From contig NC_079426.1 in NCBI RefSeq assembly GCF_026213295.1, forward strand, positions 24,400,320-24,464,319: 64,000 bases of DNA, written 5' to 3'. Under the pieces are notes generated by a model. It saw nothing but the letters and a program-made list of their open reading frames with translations. It was not told where the DNA came from and made no database searches. Shown here in pieces: positions 1-11,363 of the stretch (positions are counted from its first letter, which is position 1; the number at the start of each line of letters is the position of its first letter). The DNA is from Gadus chalcogrammus (taxonomy: Eukaryota > Chordata > Actinopteri > Gadiformes > Gadidae). Position numbers and translations under genes: made by a program.

Positions 1-1
1 G

Positions 2-2248
2 CGTCTTCCGTTTGGGATCAACTCTGCGCCCGAGCACTTCCAGCGTGTCATGGCGGAGGTGATAGATGGACTCGACGGGGTGGTCTGCCACATCGATGAC
101 CTGCTGGTGTGGGGAAAAGACCAAGAACAGCACGACGCTCGTCTCCATGCCTTGTTGAAAAAGCTTGAACAAGCAGGGGTGACTTTGAATGCAGACAAGT
201 GCGAGCTCTCCAGGAGTGAGGTGGTGTTCCTCGGGCATGTCATCACCACGTCAGGCATCAGCCCCGATCCAGAAAAGACAGAGGCCATCAGGGACATGAA
301 AGAGCCTACAAACGTGAGTGAGTTGAGGAGTTTCCTGGGGATGGTAAACCAGGTGGGAAAATTCATACCCCAGCTATCAGAGAAAGACAAAGCTCTCCGT
401 GACCTTCTCTCAAAGAAGAACTGCTGGCTGTGGGGTGTCGACCAGGTGGCGGCTTTCAGGGTGCTGAAGGAAGCACTAATCTCTCCACCGGTCCTGGCCA
501 TGTATGACACGAGCAGGGACACCAAAGTATCGGCAGACGCTTCATCTTATGGACTGGGGGGCGTGCTCCTCCAGAAATGGGACAGCGAATGGAGGCCGGT
601 AGCTTACGCATCCCGCTCACTCTCACCCACTGAGCAACGCTACGCGCAAGTAGAAAAGGAGGCCCTGGGTCTAACCTGGGCATGTGAGCGCTTCCGGGAC
701 TTTTTGTTAGGAAAGCACTTCTGCCTAGAGACTGACCATAAGCCGCTCCTCTCCTTACTAGGCGCACAAGCACTCGACCTGTTGCCACCAAGGATACAGC
801 GCTTTCGAATGCGGCTCATGCGCTACTCCTATGACATCGTGCACGTTCCTGGAAAGTCACTCTGGACTGCTGACACATTGTCACGTTCACCTGTACAGAA
901 AAAAATGACCGCAAATGACACTGAACTGATGGAGAGCACGAACATTTACGTGGACTGCATTGTCAACAACTTACCTGTCAGTCCCACGTTCATGGACACA
1001 CTCAAAGCACAGCTGGAAGCTGACAGTGTATGCTCTCGTGTCATGAAAATGTGTGCAGACGGATGGCCAGATCACGCACAGCAGGAACCACTCCTGAAAC
1101 ACTTCTGGCCCGAGCAGGCTACACTCACAGTACAAGATGGACTGTTGCTGAAAGACACACGTCTGGTCATTCCAGCAGCAATGCGGAACGATGTGCTGGA
1201 CAGACTGCACGAGGGCCATCAAGGGGTCGTGAAGTGCAAAGCACGTGCCCGTCAGACTGTGTGGTGGCCTGGGCTGGGACATCAAATCACAGAGATGGTG
1301 CTCAAATGCAGAACGTGTCTGCAAGAGCGCCGCAATCACAGTGAGCCACTCATGCCGTCAGACTGCCCCGAGCGCCCATGGCAAAAGCTGGGGGCCGATC
1401 TCTTTGAACTGGGGGGAAAAACTTACCTGCTCGTCGTTGATTACCTCTCCAGGTACGTCGAACTTGCCCTGCTGACACACACAAAATGCAATGATGTGAT
1501 TAACCATCTGAAATCGATGTTTGCCAGACACGGCATCCCGGAGGTGCTCATGTCTGACAACGGCCCTCAATTCTCCGGCCAGGCATTCGCTTCCTTCGCC
1601 TCTGCATATGGGTTCAAACACCTTACCAGTAGCCCCAAATTCCCACAAAGCAATGGCGAGGCTGAGCGAGCAGTACAGACCATAAAGGGTCTGCTGAAAA
1701 AGGCAACTGATCCGTACATGGCTCTGCTTGCATACAGAGCCACACCTCTTCAGAATGGATACAGCCCGGCCCAGTTGCTCATGGGTCGACGTCTCCGCAC
1801 CACAGTGCCGACACATTCCTCTGAGCTGCAACCTACACTGCCCGACCGCAACACTCTGTTCCAGAAAGAAGGGGAGAAGAGGACGTCAGATGCTGCAAAC
1901 TTCAACAGGCGACATCGTGCAAAGCCACTCAGCAGCCTGTCTCCAGGTCAGGAGGTGTGGGTGACTGACACAAAAACACCAGGGACTGTGATCCAGAGTC
2001 ACACCTCGCCGAGATCTTACCTTGTGGATGCGCCACATGGGGTGGTAAGACGCAACCGCCTGCATCTTATACCACTCCAGTCTCCGTCACGAGACGAGGC
2101 TGGACAGCAGCAACAGGAGCCACTGCCGGTCCTAGAGCAGGGTGACACTCCACCTGCTTTGGGGTCTCCTGTTCCCTCTCCTGGGGTTTCCACTCCCAGA
2201 ACCAGGTCTGGGAGAGCAATCATACAGCCCACTAGACTGAACTTATAA
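2..2248 (+). CDS. pol: gypsy Pol polyprotein, partial (RT end, RNase H, integrase)
   Basis: The frame is open from base 2, so the first ATG at 50 is internal. Residues here are numbered from that ATG. The RT active-site box reads CHIDD at 13-17, with His where most gypsy enzymes have Tyr. RNase H acids are seen at D163 (SADAS), E204, D229 (ETDHKPL) and D275 (TADTLSR). The integrase has an HHCC zinc finger (H387/H390, C420, C423) and a catalytic triad D450, D503, E539, giving the D-D-35-E spacing typical of retroviral and gypsy integrases. The tail after about 620 has a GPY/F-like stretch ending at RNRLHLIPL and no recognisable chromodomain. Known role: replication of the element through RNA and its integration. 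No frameshift is seen, so the enzyme part could be functional if the missing 5' part is intact. Confidence 0.93.
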   Translation, partial: RLPFGINSAPEHFQRVMAEVIDGLDGVVCHIDDLLVWGKDQEQHDARLHALLKKLEQAGVTLNADKCELSRSEVVFLGHVITTSGISPDPEKTEAIRDMKEPTNVSELRSFLGMVNQVGKFIPQLSEKDKALRDLLSKKNCWLWGVDQVAAFRVLKEALISPPVLAMYDTSRDTKVSADASSYGLGGVLLQKWDSEWRPVAYASRSLSPTEQRYAQVEKEALGLTWACERFRDFLLGKHFCLETDHKPLLSLLGAQALDLLPPRIQRFRMRLMRYSYDIVHVPGKSLWTADTLSRSPVQKKMTANDTELMESTNIYVDCIVNNLPVSPTFMDTLKAQLEADSVCSRVMKMCADGWPDHAQQEPLLKHFWPEQATLTVQDGLLLKDTRLVIPAAMRNDVLDRLHEGHQGVVKCKARARQTVWWPGLGHQITEMVLKCRTCLQERRNHSEPLMPSDCPERPWQKLGADLFELGGKTYLLVVDYLSRYVELALLTHTKCNDVINHLKSMFARHGIPEVLMSDNGPQFSGQAFASFASAYGFKHLTSSPKFPQSNGEAERAVQTIKGLLKKATDPYMALLAYRATPLQNGYSPAQLLMGRRLRTTVPTHSSELQPTLPDRNTLFQKEGEKRTSDAANFNRRHRAKPLSSLSPGQEVWVTDTKTPGTVIQSHTSPRSYLVDAPHGVVRRNRLHLIPLQSPSRDEAGQQQQEPLPVLEQGDTPPALGSPVPSPGVSTPRTRSGRAIIQPTRLNL

Positions 2249-2498
2249 GTGGCTGAGAAAAGAAAAAAAAATGTTCAATGTGAAAAAAAAGAGTTTGTCA
2301 TATGTTCATGCTGAGCAGAAAATGTTTTTCCAATGTACCAGTTTTACAGGGGAGATATTTACTTTAGAAAATAAGTTGGAAAATTTTATGTTTAGAAAGA
2401 GTATCAGTTTACCAGGATTTGTTTAACCCTGTTTTCTTTCACAGGTTTTGATGGACTTTGAAAAAAATGTGTTTCACATGTTCGTAAAAAAAGGGAGA

Positions 2499-2694
2499 TG
2501 TTGTGTATCTGAATGCAGTACATTAAGGGTTAATGTATTACGCGGGTTACGTTACAGTCAACCAATAGGATTATGTGTGTGTGGTCACATGATGCTGGGT
2601 TCGTGCGTCTTCATGTTAGTTTAATAAAGTGCCTGTAATGTCAAGACACAGTTGTCCGCGCTGAATTAATATTCCTCAAATAGAATATACGACA
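2499..2694 (+). repeat. 3' LTR of the gypsy element
   Basis: The 196-bp LTR starts TGTTGTGTATCTG directly after a purine tract ending AAAGGGAGA and ends ATACGACA, giving the TG...CA termini usual for LTRs. A polyadenylation signal AATAAA lies at 2623-2628. The left partner LTR is outside the window, so the exact 3' boundary rests on the CA end alone. Confidence 0.8.
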
Positions 2695-2708
2695 CCCATT
2701 GTTCCAAG

Positions 2709-2852
2709 TTTATAGCGTTTTGATAGAATCGGCTAAAAACAGCCAACTGCCAACTGAGAAGCAGCTTAAATAGCCTTTATAGCGTTTTATAGCGTTTTGA
2801 TAGAATCGGCTAAAAACAGCCAACTGCCAACTGAGAAGCAGCTTAAATAGCC
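2709..2852. repeat. 77-bp tandem duplication
   Basis: The unit beginning TTTATAGCGTTTTGATAGAA (2709) recurs at 2786, and both copies end CAGCTTAAATAGCC. A third, partial and diverged copy lies at 5096-5144. The second unit runs into LTR-like sequence. Confidence 0.85.
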
Positions 2853-3118
2853 TGCTTCTCCACTCATTCGGGGCTCTCTCAGCCATGTTGCTCGTGCTTT
2901 GAGGGAGCGACGGAAGCCGGGAGCGGGAGCCATGCTGACCTCACCGACGGACCGGACCTGGAGATCCCTCACCCTTTTTACCCCATAAGTGGAAGAACTT
3001 TCGTTGTCTTTTGTTTTACCTTTTTTAAGTGGTTATACGCAATAAAAACCGTTGACCCACACCCTATTTGGTCCGTCTCCTTCGGGAATCTCAGCTGCCG
3101 ACGATCGGGGTTGCCACA
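2815..3118 (+). repeat. LTR-like fragment
   Basis: The stretch contains a TTAAATAG box, a G/C-rich leader, a polyadenylation signal AATAAA near 3041, and ends CGGGGTTGCCACA. This is the layout of the 3' half of an LTR. No 5' TG end or TSD was found, so it is a truncated solo LTR at best. Confidence 0.4.
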
Positions 3119-3814
3119 ATACGTTCATTACAAATGACAAACATTGCAAATGATCGGTGGTGCATTTATTTGACAACATTGGATCCCGCAAGAGCTTCTC
3201 ACCGATAGTGGCAGTATCCCTTCCACCGGTAAACAAATGTTTGTGCGCCACCCTAAGATGCATAAAATCCTCTGTTTGCTGGGCTGACCCTAAAAAAAAA
3301 AGATTAAACACAAACATAAATAGGTATACATAAATAATGTAATCTTGTGAGCGAGTAAATGGACATTGGTGACAGTGGTTTTTAACACCAGCTACGTCCA
3401 TGCAAAATATAGCAACGTATCATTAAGTTGCAAAAACGTTTAAAAAATGGCACGGGTCTTTAAGCTTGATTATTTGCATTAACATGATGAATCTATAAAA
3501 AACAATACGGCACAAAATATTTCTGAAAACTTTAATACAACTTCACTTACATTTGATGTGTACTGCTTTCCCTCTGCCATTTTTAATATCCCGTGCAGCG
3601 TGTGAACGCAGAGGATTGTGGGTAGTTTTACCTCGTCTAGGATCCAGCTATGCATCCTTGAAAAATCTCGGAATACTCAAAGACAAAGGATGCGAAAATG
3701 GCGCGAATTTCAAGTGTCCTCAACATTGGAACAGTGCTTGTCGCTGTTCTATGACGTAGCGTCCTTAAAAAGGCGGCCGTTGAGCATACTTCCTTGACAT
3801 TGGGAAACAGCCAC
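3119..3814. other. no recognisable feature
   Basis: AT-rich sequence without a convincing ORF or structural repeat. Short ORFs here show no family similarity I can recognise. Confidence 0.5.
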
Positions 3815-4920
3815 TACCATCAGTAGATCACCCGTCGACGCCATTTTGTTTTTAAGACTCGATAAGTAGATTGGCGAACACAGAGGCCGTTTCTCAATTC
3901 GCGTTCTTTTCTGTACTTGTGTGCTTGCGTTCTTGTGAAACTTCATCAGTCGTAGCCCAAGTACTGTTCCAATTCAAAGTACGCATCAGGCGAAGTACTG
4001 TCGAAAAAACCGGAAGTGTTCTTGATGTGTTCTTAAATTGGCCGAAATATCGAGCCTGCATCGATGGTGACTTGTGTGTACTTGGGACCATTAAATATCC
4101 CAGGATGCATTTCGCATTCCTGTTTTAAAATATCATTGTGTAAGCTATAAAATAGGCTATATAGGAACATTTTAAAAGTATAAAAAAGATGGAGGCCTAT
4201 TCAACATATTTACATACTATTATTTTAAAATGAAAGAGGGGTTTTGTTTTATATAATTTGTATATATTGTATAAGTCGCTGAAGGAGGAAACCCATCGCA
4301 ACGGAATTCCCGGTCGGATCCATCTGATCGTGTGTGTGTGTGTGTTTCTATTCTATTCTCGCTCGTTCATAATTCTTATATCAATAGCCTACTCTCCAAT
4401 AATATAATAATAGGCTATATCTGAAAATTGAGAAACGGCAATCTCATACAATCTTTTTCAAGTCACTAATTGTTTATATGTAGGGTACAGCTGGCTTGCC
4501 GTGTGAATACGAATAATTTTTCATTTATATTCATTCAAAATATTAATATAGCCTACTATTTTAAAACTAAAGAAGCTGGTGTTTTGTTTTATATAATTTG
4601 TTTATATTGTTCAGTAGTTATATGCCTATTGCCTACATGAGGCCGTAGCACAGTTAACAGACGAGCTGAGCTGGTGACGTCATCGAGTCCGCTGCTGTTC
4701 CAATTTTAGGTGCGTACTCCCGTCCTCGAAAGTGTTTACTTGAAGTCCGGACTGGCCAAGTACGAACTTCCAAGTCCGCGAGTACGTAGTACGTGTACTA
4801 GGAATTGAGAAACGGCCAGAGCTTGCGTGTTGCTGACGGCTGTCACAATCTCTGTGTTCGTCAATCTACCTATCGAGTCTTGAAAACAAAATGGCGTCGA
4901 CGGGTGATCTACTGATGGTA
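3815..4920. mobile_element. older palindromic (MITE-like) element, host of a nested insertion
   Basis: The outer arms are inverted copies: TACCATCAGTAGATCACCCG starts at 3815, and its reverse complement ends at 4920. The arms match for about 65 bp, including a shared CGACGCCATTTTG. The right arm has an extra 30 bp or so near 4820-4850. The inner part is occupied by a second element with its own TSD. Confidence 0.6.
3886..4815. mobile_element. non-autonomous DNA transposon with 5-bp TSD
   Basis: The 930-bp unit has termini GCCGTTTCTCAATTC and its inverse GAATTGAGAAACGGC, and is flanked on both sides by CAGAG (3881-3885, 4816-4820). Subterminal regions are rich in GTACTT/AAGTAC motifs. It has no coding capacity. 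The superfamily is not decided; the element at 38158-38672 has a related end (GCCGTGTTCCAAT). Confidence 0.7.
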
Positions 4921-5572
4921 TTGTGTGCATAAAATGTCCTTTTTAATAAACAATCTGTACACTCACAAAGTTCTCAATGCCTCGTTTTATATGTTAATAC
5001 CCTTATTATACTACCAAAGAGGTGTCGAGCTACTTCTAGCCTTTTAAGTGGTTTAAAATAGCGATTTAGTTTTTACCATAACCACTGCCCCCTTCGTTCC
5101 AAGTTTATAGCGTTTTGATAAAATCAGCTAAAAACAGCCAACTGAAGAAAGCGTCTATATGGGTTTTTTGTGCTCCAAAATGAACGCTTCAACTCGTTAT
5201 CATACAAAACATATCCCAAATACATTTTACCCCGGAATTTCCCTTTAAACCGAAATCTTCCATTGATAAGCATTTTGCCACCGCGAAACATAACTACAGA
5301 ACTGCAGGCAGGACGTCAGACGACGAGACAGATCACAATGTCACAGGCTGTTGCATCCAAGTAAATTGCCAGCGTGGAAAGAATCAATAATCTATTATTC
5401 ATAGGACCATTTCTCAGTGTTTTTGTTCTTTTAATTAATGTTTTTTTCAGTAATAACTTAATATTTAACAAACTACTCTGGGAAGATTGCAGTAACATCA
5501 GGAAAATCCCAACTTTTATCGCAACTTTAACTTCCTCTCGCACTGTATTCGCAACAATAACATTGAAAAAGC
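4921..5572. other. unassigned sequence between elements
   Basis: Contains only the diverged third copy of the 77-bp repeat (5096-5144). No gene seen. Confidence 0.5.
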
Positions 5573-6204
5573 GGTAACCCTTCCTTTTACAGTCCCCTAA
5601 TTACTAGGTATTTACCCGGTACATACATGGTAAATTATAGTGTATTACTGGGTAATTACCACTGGTAATAAGAAGGTAAATACAGAGGTAGTTACCCGGT
5701 AAATACATGGTAAATCATAGTGTATTACTGGGTAATTACCACTGGTAATAAGAAGGTAAATACAGAGGAATTATCCGGTAAATTGTAGTGTATTACTGTG
5801 TAATTACCACTGGTAATAAGAAGGTAAATACAGAGGAATTACAGCTGATGTACCAAGTAAAACCTCCACTATTACCCATCAACTCAACTAAGTAGTGTGT
5901 AGTTGTAACTGTTTCAGGTTGGTAATAACTCCGATATTGTGTACTTCCTAGGAAATTAGGCAACCGATTCTTAGAAACAACTATTATCCAAGGTTTATGT
6001 TGGTAACAGCCCAAATTTAATGATGTACTATCTAGAAATTAGCATAGTACACAATAAAATACTTTTTCTTAGTTATTATTCGTAGCTACACCCATTTAGA
6101 AAGGGTTTATTCGATTTACCACTATGGAATTACTTACCTGGTAACAACCTCTGCAGGAACAGTTTTCCTCTAGTGTTATGGTACATCTTCTTAAATACTG
6201 GGTA

Positions 6205-7028
6205 CAAAGCCGTTTGTTTCCATGGTATTACCAGGTTCTTACCATATAATTTATAATAGATACATTCCATTATCCATGCAGTCAACACAAACTTGTACCA
6301 TGTACGTTCTGCGACGTTACCAAGTAAAACACGACAATTTACCCAGTAATTAAGCTGAAACTGTACCGTAAAAGGAAGCCTTGTTTGTTTCCATGGTATT
6401 ACCAGGTTCTTACCATATAATTTGTAATACATTATTCCCTTTTCCATGCAGTCAACACAAACTTGTACCATGTACGTTCTGCAACGTTACCAAGTAAAAC
6501 ACGACAATTTACCCAGTAATTAAGCTGAAACTGTACTGTAAAAGGAAGCCTCGTTTGTTTCCATGGTATTACCAGGTTCTTACCATATAATTTGTAATGC
6601 ATTATTCCCTTTTCCATGCAGTCAACACAAACTTGTACCATGTACGTTCTGCAACGTTACCAAGTAAAACATGACAATTTACCCAGTAATTAAGCTGAAA
6701 CTGTACTGTAAAAGGAAGACTCGTTTGTTTCCATGGTATTACCAGGTTCTTACCATATAATTTGTAATACATTATTCCCTTTTCCATGCAGTCAACACAA
6801 ACTTGTACCATGTACGTTCTGCGACGTTACCAATTAAAACACGACAATTTACCCAGTAATTAAGCTTTAACTGTACTGTAAAAGGAAGCCTCGTTTGTTT
6901 CCATGGTATTACCAGGTTCTTACCATATAATTTGTAATACATTATTCCCTTTTCCATGCAGTCAACACAAACTTGTACCATGTACGTTCTGCGACGTTAC
7001 CAAGTAAAACACGACAATTTACCCAGTA
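6205..7028 (-). repeat. 170-bp tandem array, left arm (about 4-5 units)
   Basis: Units repeat every 170 bp, each carrying CCATGCAGTCAACACAAAC and TTACCATATAATTTGTAATA. The array is the inverted counterpart of the right-arm array and has roughly half as many copies. Confidence 0.9.
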
Positions 7029-7907
7029 AATTGTCTGTGGTGAATGCCATGCAGCAATCTGCCTATGGGAGCATCTTTGTGGTCATTCGCAAGCCAATGA
7101 GTCCACTCGATGAATGAGAGATGACTCTTTAGTGTCTTCTCTGTGAGGTATCCCTGCAGTCTCCACATCTGGGATTTGAAGGCTGACCAAGACCTGACCA
7201 GGTACCTCCAAATCTCCCCTTCAAGAATCAGAAGACAAGAAAATTAACATTAGGACTGTCAATTAATGAACATTTCTAGAACATGTAGAACTCAAGGATT
7301 ATTTTTTTTATCAGTTAAGAAAGGATACTGGAACTCTGGCCATTGTGTTTGGTCATATTGAAAAGAGAAAAAGGCATAGCCATAAATACAGTTAATAGGA
7401 CGAGAGGGGACAGGCAGTTAGCTCCGGTTATCCCTTTAGCATCGAGCTAGCGGAGCTTCTGTCATTCAAACTCGGACATGTTGTTTAAAACCTATAACAC
7501 CCAATTTATTAAAATATCCAGATTTAATCGGGCTCTCTCCCATAAGTACAGTTAATAGGACGGGAAGAGACAGGCTCTGTTAGCCCCGGCGGTTAGCGCG
7601 ATGCTAAAGAGCAGCTCTACCGGAGAATGCCACCTCAACAGGTGCAAGTTAGCCTCCGGTTTGATATTCACCGGATATTCGGTTTACCACCCAATCGGAT
7701 TCATCAACATAAGTGCAATACATCACGGGCTTAGTATGTTGAGGACGGTTTAGGACACCGTATCGCGAAAAATCACAAACACATGTTGTCGCCATCGATG
7801 TCTGTGCAACAACGTCATTTACGTTCTCTGGCTGCTACCTGTTTTAGGGACCGTCAACAAGTTACACTCACCGACTGGTGGCAGAGACGTTACCATGGAA
7901 TTGTTTC

Positions 7908-8153
7908 TGGAAATAAATCATATAAAATAACATAAAAAACACAAAAAAATACATTTTGTCACCTGATTGTAGTAGTAGTTGCCAATGGTGGGCTGCTACT
8001 TACTGCAGGTAACTTTGCTAATATATTGCATTATTGTTAAACGGGATGCAATTAATAATTTCAAATATAGTTTGGTCGATTTTTGTCGAATATTAAACTA
8101 TTAACTGCATTATGATTAACTATATTGCAATATATTTGTGTGATTAATTTCCT
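7908..8153. other. loop of the fold-back element
   Basis: AT-rich unpaired centre between inverted arms that end GGAATTGTTTC on the left and GAAACAATTCC on the right. No gene or known motif seen. Confidence 0.75.
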
Positions 8154-9023
8154 GAAACAATTCCATGGTAACGTCCCTGCCAACAGTCGGTGAGTGTAAT
8201 ATGTTGACGGTCCCTAAAACAGGTAGCAGCCAGAACGTAAATGACGTTGTTGCACAGACATTGATGGCGACAACATGTGTTTGTGATTTTTCGCGATACG
8301 GTGTCCTAAACCGTCCTCAACATACTAAGCCCGTAATGTATTGCACTTATGTTGATGAATCCGATTGGGTGGTAAACCGAATATCCGGCAGATATCAAAC
8401 CGGAGGCTAACTTGCACCTGTTGAGGTGGCATGCTCCGGTAGAGCTGCTCTTTAGCATCGCGCTAACCGCCGGGGCTAACAGAGCCAGTCTCTTCCCGTC
8501 CTATTAACTGTACTTATGGGAGAGAGCCCGATTAAATCCGGATATTTTAATAAATTGGGTGCTATAGGTTTTAAACAACATGTCCGAGTTATTTGAATGA
8601 CAGAAGCTCCGCTAGCTCGATGCTAAAGGGCTAACCGGAGCTAACAGCCTGTCCCCTCTCGTCCTATTAACTGTATTTATGGCTATGCCTTTTCTCTTTT
8701 CAATATGACCAAACACAATGGCCAGAGGACCAGCATCCTTTCTTAACTGATAAACAAAATAATCTTTGAGTTCTACATGTTCTAGAAATGTTCATTAATT
8801 GACAGTCCTAATGTTTATTTTCTTGTCTTCTGATTCTTGAAGGGGAGATTTGGAGGTACCTGGTCAGGTCTTGGTCAGCCTTCAAATCCCAGATGTGGAG
8901 ACTGCAGGGATACCTCACAGAGAAGACACTAAAGAGTCATCTCTCATTCATCGAGTGGACTCATTGGTTTGCGAATGACCTCAAAGATGCTCCCATAGGC
9001 AGATTGCTGCATGGCATTCACCA

Positions 9024-9283
9024 CTTATTCAAATTGTAGAGGTTGAAGCAGTCTTCCCGGTGGTCACTTGCCATAACAGTGTCATGTGTTTTATGAAAAC
9101 ACCATCAGTAACATTTAAATTGAGTTGATGTGGACGGCTCTTTTTTTTGTCCGATTTCTTCAGTGTTCAGTGCCTGTTTGTTTATTTTGTTTAATTTTAA
9201 TATGTCTTTCATCAACAGTGGTTTGGGGTTTTATAACAACAATTAAAGTGCTTAACTACTGGTGAACGATGTTGCAGAACATA
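9024..9283 (+). other. segment present only in the right arm
   Basis: Where the left arm passes directly from the 170-bp array to GTGAATGCCATGCAGCAATC, the right arm holds about 260 extra bases between the corresponding CATGGCATTCACCAC and the array. It is either an insertion in this arm or a deletion in the other. Confidence 0.7.
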
Positions 9284-10720
9284 TATGGTTTGTGTTGATT
9301 GCATGGAAAAGGGAATAACCAGTTACAACTTATATGGTAAGAGCCTGGTAATACCATGGAAACAAACGAGGCTTCCTTTTACAGTACAGTTTCAGCTTAA
9401 TTGCTGGGTAAATTGTCGTGTTTTACTTGGTAACGTCGCAGAACGTACATGGTACAAGTTTGTGTTGACTGCATGGAAAAGGGAATAATGTATTACAAAT
9501 TATATGGTAAGAACCTGGTAATACCATGGAAACAAACGAGGCTTCCTTTTACAGTACAGTTTCAGCTTAATTACTGGGTAAATTGTCGTGTTTTACTTGG
9601 TAACGTCGCAGAACGTACATGGTACAAGTTTGTGTTGACTGCATGGAAAAGGGAATAATGTATTACAAATTATATGTTAAGAACCTGGTAATACCATGGA
9701 AACAAACAAGGCTTCCTTTTACAGTACAGTTTCAGCTTAATTACTGGGTAAATTGTCGTGTTTTACTTGGTAACGTTGCAGAACGTACATGGTACAAGTT
9801 TGTGTTGACTGCATGGAAAAGGGAATAATGTATTACAAATTATATGGTAAGAACCTGGTAATACCATGGAAACAAACGAGGCTTCCTTTTACAGTACAGT
9901 TTCAGCTTAATTACTGGGTAAATTGTCGTGTTTTACTTGGTAACGTTGCAGAACGTACATGGTACAAGTTTGTGTTGACTGCATGGAAAAGGGAATAATG
10001 TATTACAAATTATATGGTAAGAACCTGGTAATACCATGGAAACAAACAAGGCTTCCTTTTACAGTACAGTTTCAGCTTAATTACTGGGTAAATTGTCGTG
10101 TTTTACTTGGTAACGTTGCAGAACGTACATTGTACAAGTTTGTGTTGACTGCATGGAAAAGGGAATAATGTATTACAAATTATATGGTAAGAACCTGGTA
10201 ATACCATGGAAACAAACGAGGCTTCCTTTTACAGTACAGTTTCAGCTTAATTACTGGGTAAATTGTCGTGTTTTACTTGGTAACGTTGCAGAATGTACAT
10301 GGTACAAGTTTGTGTTGACTGCATGGAAAAGGGAATAATGTATTACAAATTATATGGTAAGAACCTGGTAATACCATGGAAACAAACGAGGCTTCCTTTT
10401 ACAGTACAGTTTCAGCTTAATTACTGGGTAAATTGTCGTGTTTTACTTGGTAGCGTCGCAGAACGTACATGGTACAAGTTTGTGTTGACTGCATGGAAAA
10501 GGGAATAATGTATTACAAATTATCTGGTAAGAACCTGGTAATACCATGGAAACAAACGAGGCTTCCTTTTACGGTACAGTTTCAGCTTAATTACTGGGTA
10601 AATTGTCGTGTTTTACTTGGTAACGTCGCAGAACGTACATGGTACAAGTTTGTGTTGACTGCATGGATAATGGAATGTATCTATTATAAATTATATGGTA
10701 AGAACCTGGTAATACCATGG
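9283..10720 (+). repeat. 170-bp tandem array, right arm (about 8 units)
   Basis: Exact 170-bp period: the motif GGTACAAGTTTGTGTTGACT recurs at each step from about 9451 to 10641. The units differ from one another by only a few bases, which points to recent homogenisation or expansion. Because 170 is not a multiple of 3, the overlapping ORFs they create shift frame at every unit and are not genes. Confidence 0.92.
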
Positions 10721-11363
10721 AAACAAACGGCTTTGTACCCAGTATTTAAGAAGATGTACCATAACACTAGAGGAAAACTGTTCCTGCAGAGGTTGTTACC
10801 AGGTAAGTAATTCCATAGTGGTAAATCGAATAAACCCTTTCTAAATGGGTGTAGCTACGAATAATAACTAAGAAAAAGTATTTTATTGTGTACTATGCTA
10901 ATTTCTAGATAGTACATCATTAAATTTGGGCTGTTACCAACATAAACCTTGGATAATAGTTGTTTCTAAGAATTGGTTGCCTAATTTCCTAGGAAGTACA
11001 CAATATCGGAGTTATTACCAACCTGAAACAGTTACAACTACACACTACTTAGTTGAGTTGATGGGTAATAGTGGAGGTTTTACTTGGTACATCAGCTGTA
11101 ATTCCTCTGTATTTACCTTCTTATTACCAGTGGTAATTACACAGTAATACACTATAATTTACCGGATAATTCCTCTGTATTTACCTTCTTATTACCAGTG
11201 GTAATACACTATGATTTACCATATATTTACCGGGTAACTACCTCTGTATTTACCTTCTTATTACCAGTGGTAATTACCCAGTAATACACTATAATTTACC
11301 ATGTATGTACCGGGTAAATACCTAGTAATTAGGGGACTGTAAAAGGAAGGGTTACCGAAAAAG

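Larger units (their letters stand above)
1..2694 (+). mobile_element. Ty3/gypsy LTR retrotransposon, 3' portion
   Basis: A single open frame running from the window edge shows reverse transcriptase, RNase H and integrase in the order RT-RH-IN, which is the Ty3/gypsy order. It is followed by about 250 bp of non-coding sequence, a purine-rich tract (2486-2498) and a 3' LTR. The 5' LTR, gag, protease and most of RT lie outside the window, so the TSD cannot be tested. The uninterrupted frame suggests a fairly young copy. Confidence 0.93.
5573..11355. mobile_element. giant fold-back (long inverted repeat) transposon with 8-bp TSD
   Basis: The 5783-bp unit starts GGTAACCCTTCCTTTTACAG and ends with the exact inverse. 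It is flanked by the direct repeat GAAAAAGC at 5565-5572 and 11356-11363. The left arm (5573-7907) and right arm (8154-11355) are inverted copies of each other at high identity through unique sequence as well as tandem arrays, leaving a loop of about 246 bp. The ends are packed with GGTAA/TTACC motifs. There is no credible protein-coding gene. The 8-bp TSD fits hAT, P-like and some other superfamilies; which transposase moves it is unknown. Confidence 0.9.

Noticed and set aside
6130..10810. Many overlapping 60-113 aa ORFs with almost the same sequence (MVQVCVDCMEKGIMYYK type)
   Set aside because: They arise from 170-bp tandem units; the frame changes at every unit, and the same ORFs appear mirrored in the other arm. 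They show no sign of being a protein family.
5573..11355. CRISPR-like regular repeats
   Set aside because: The 170-bp units are direct tandem repeats without spacers, in a eukaryotic genome, inside a transposon.
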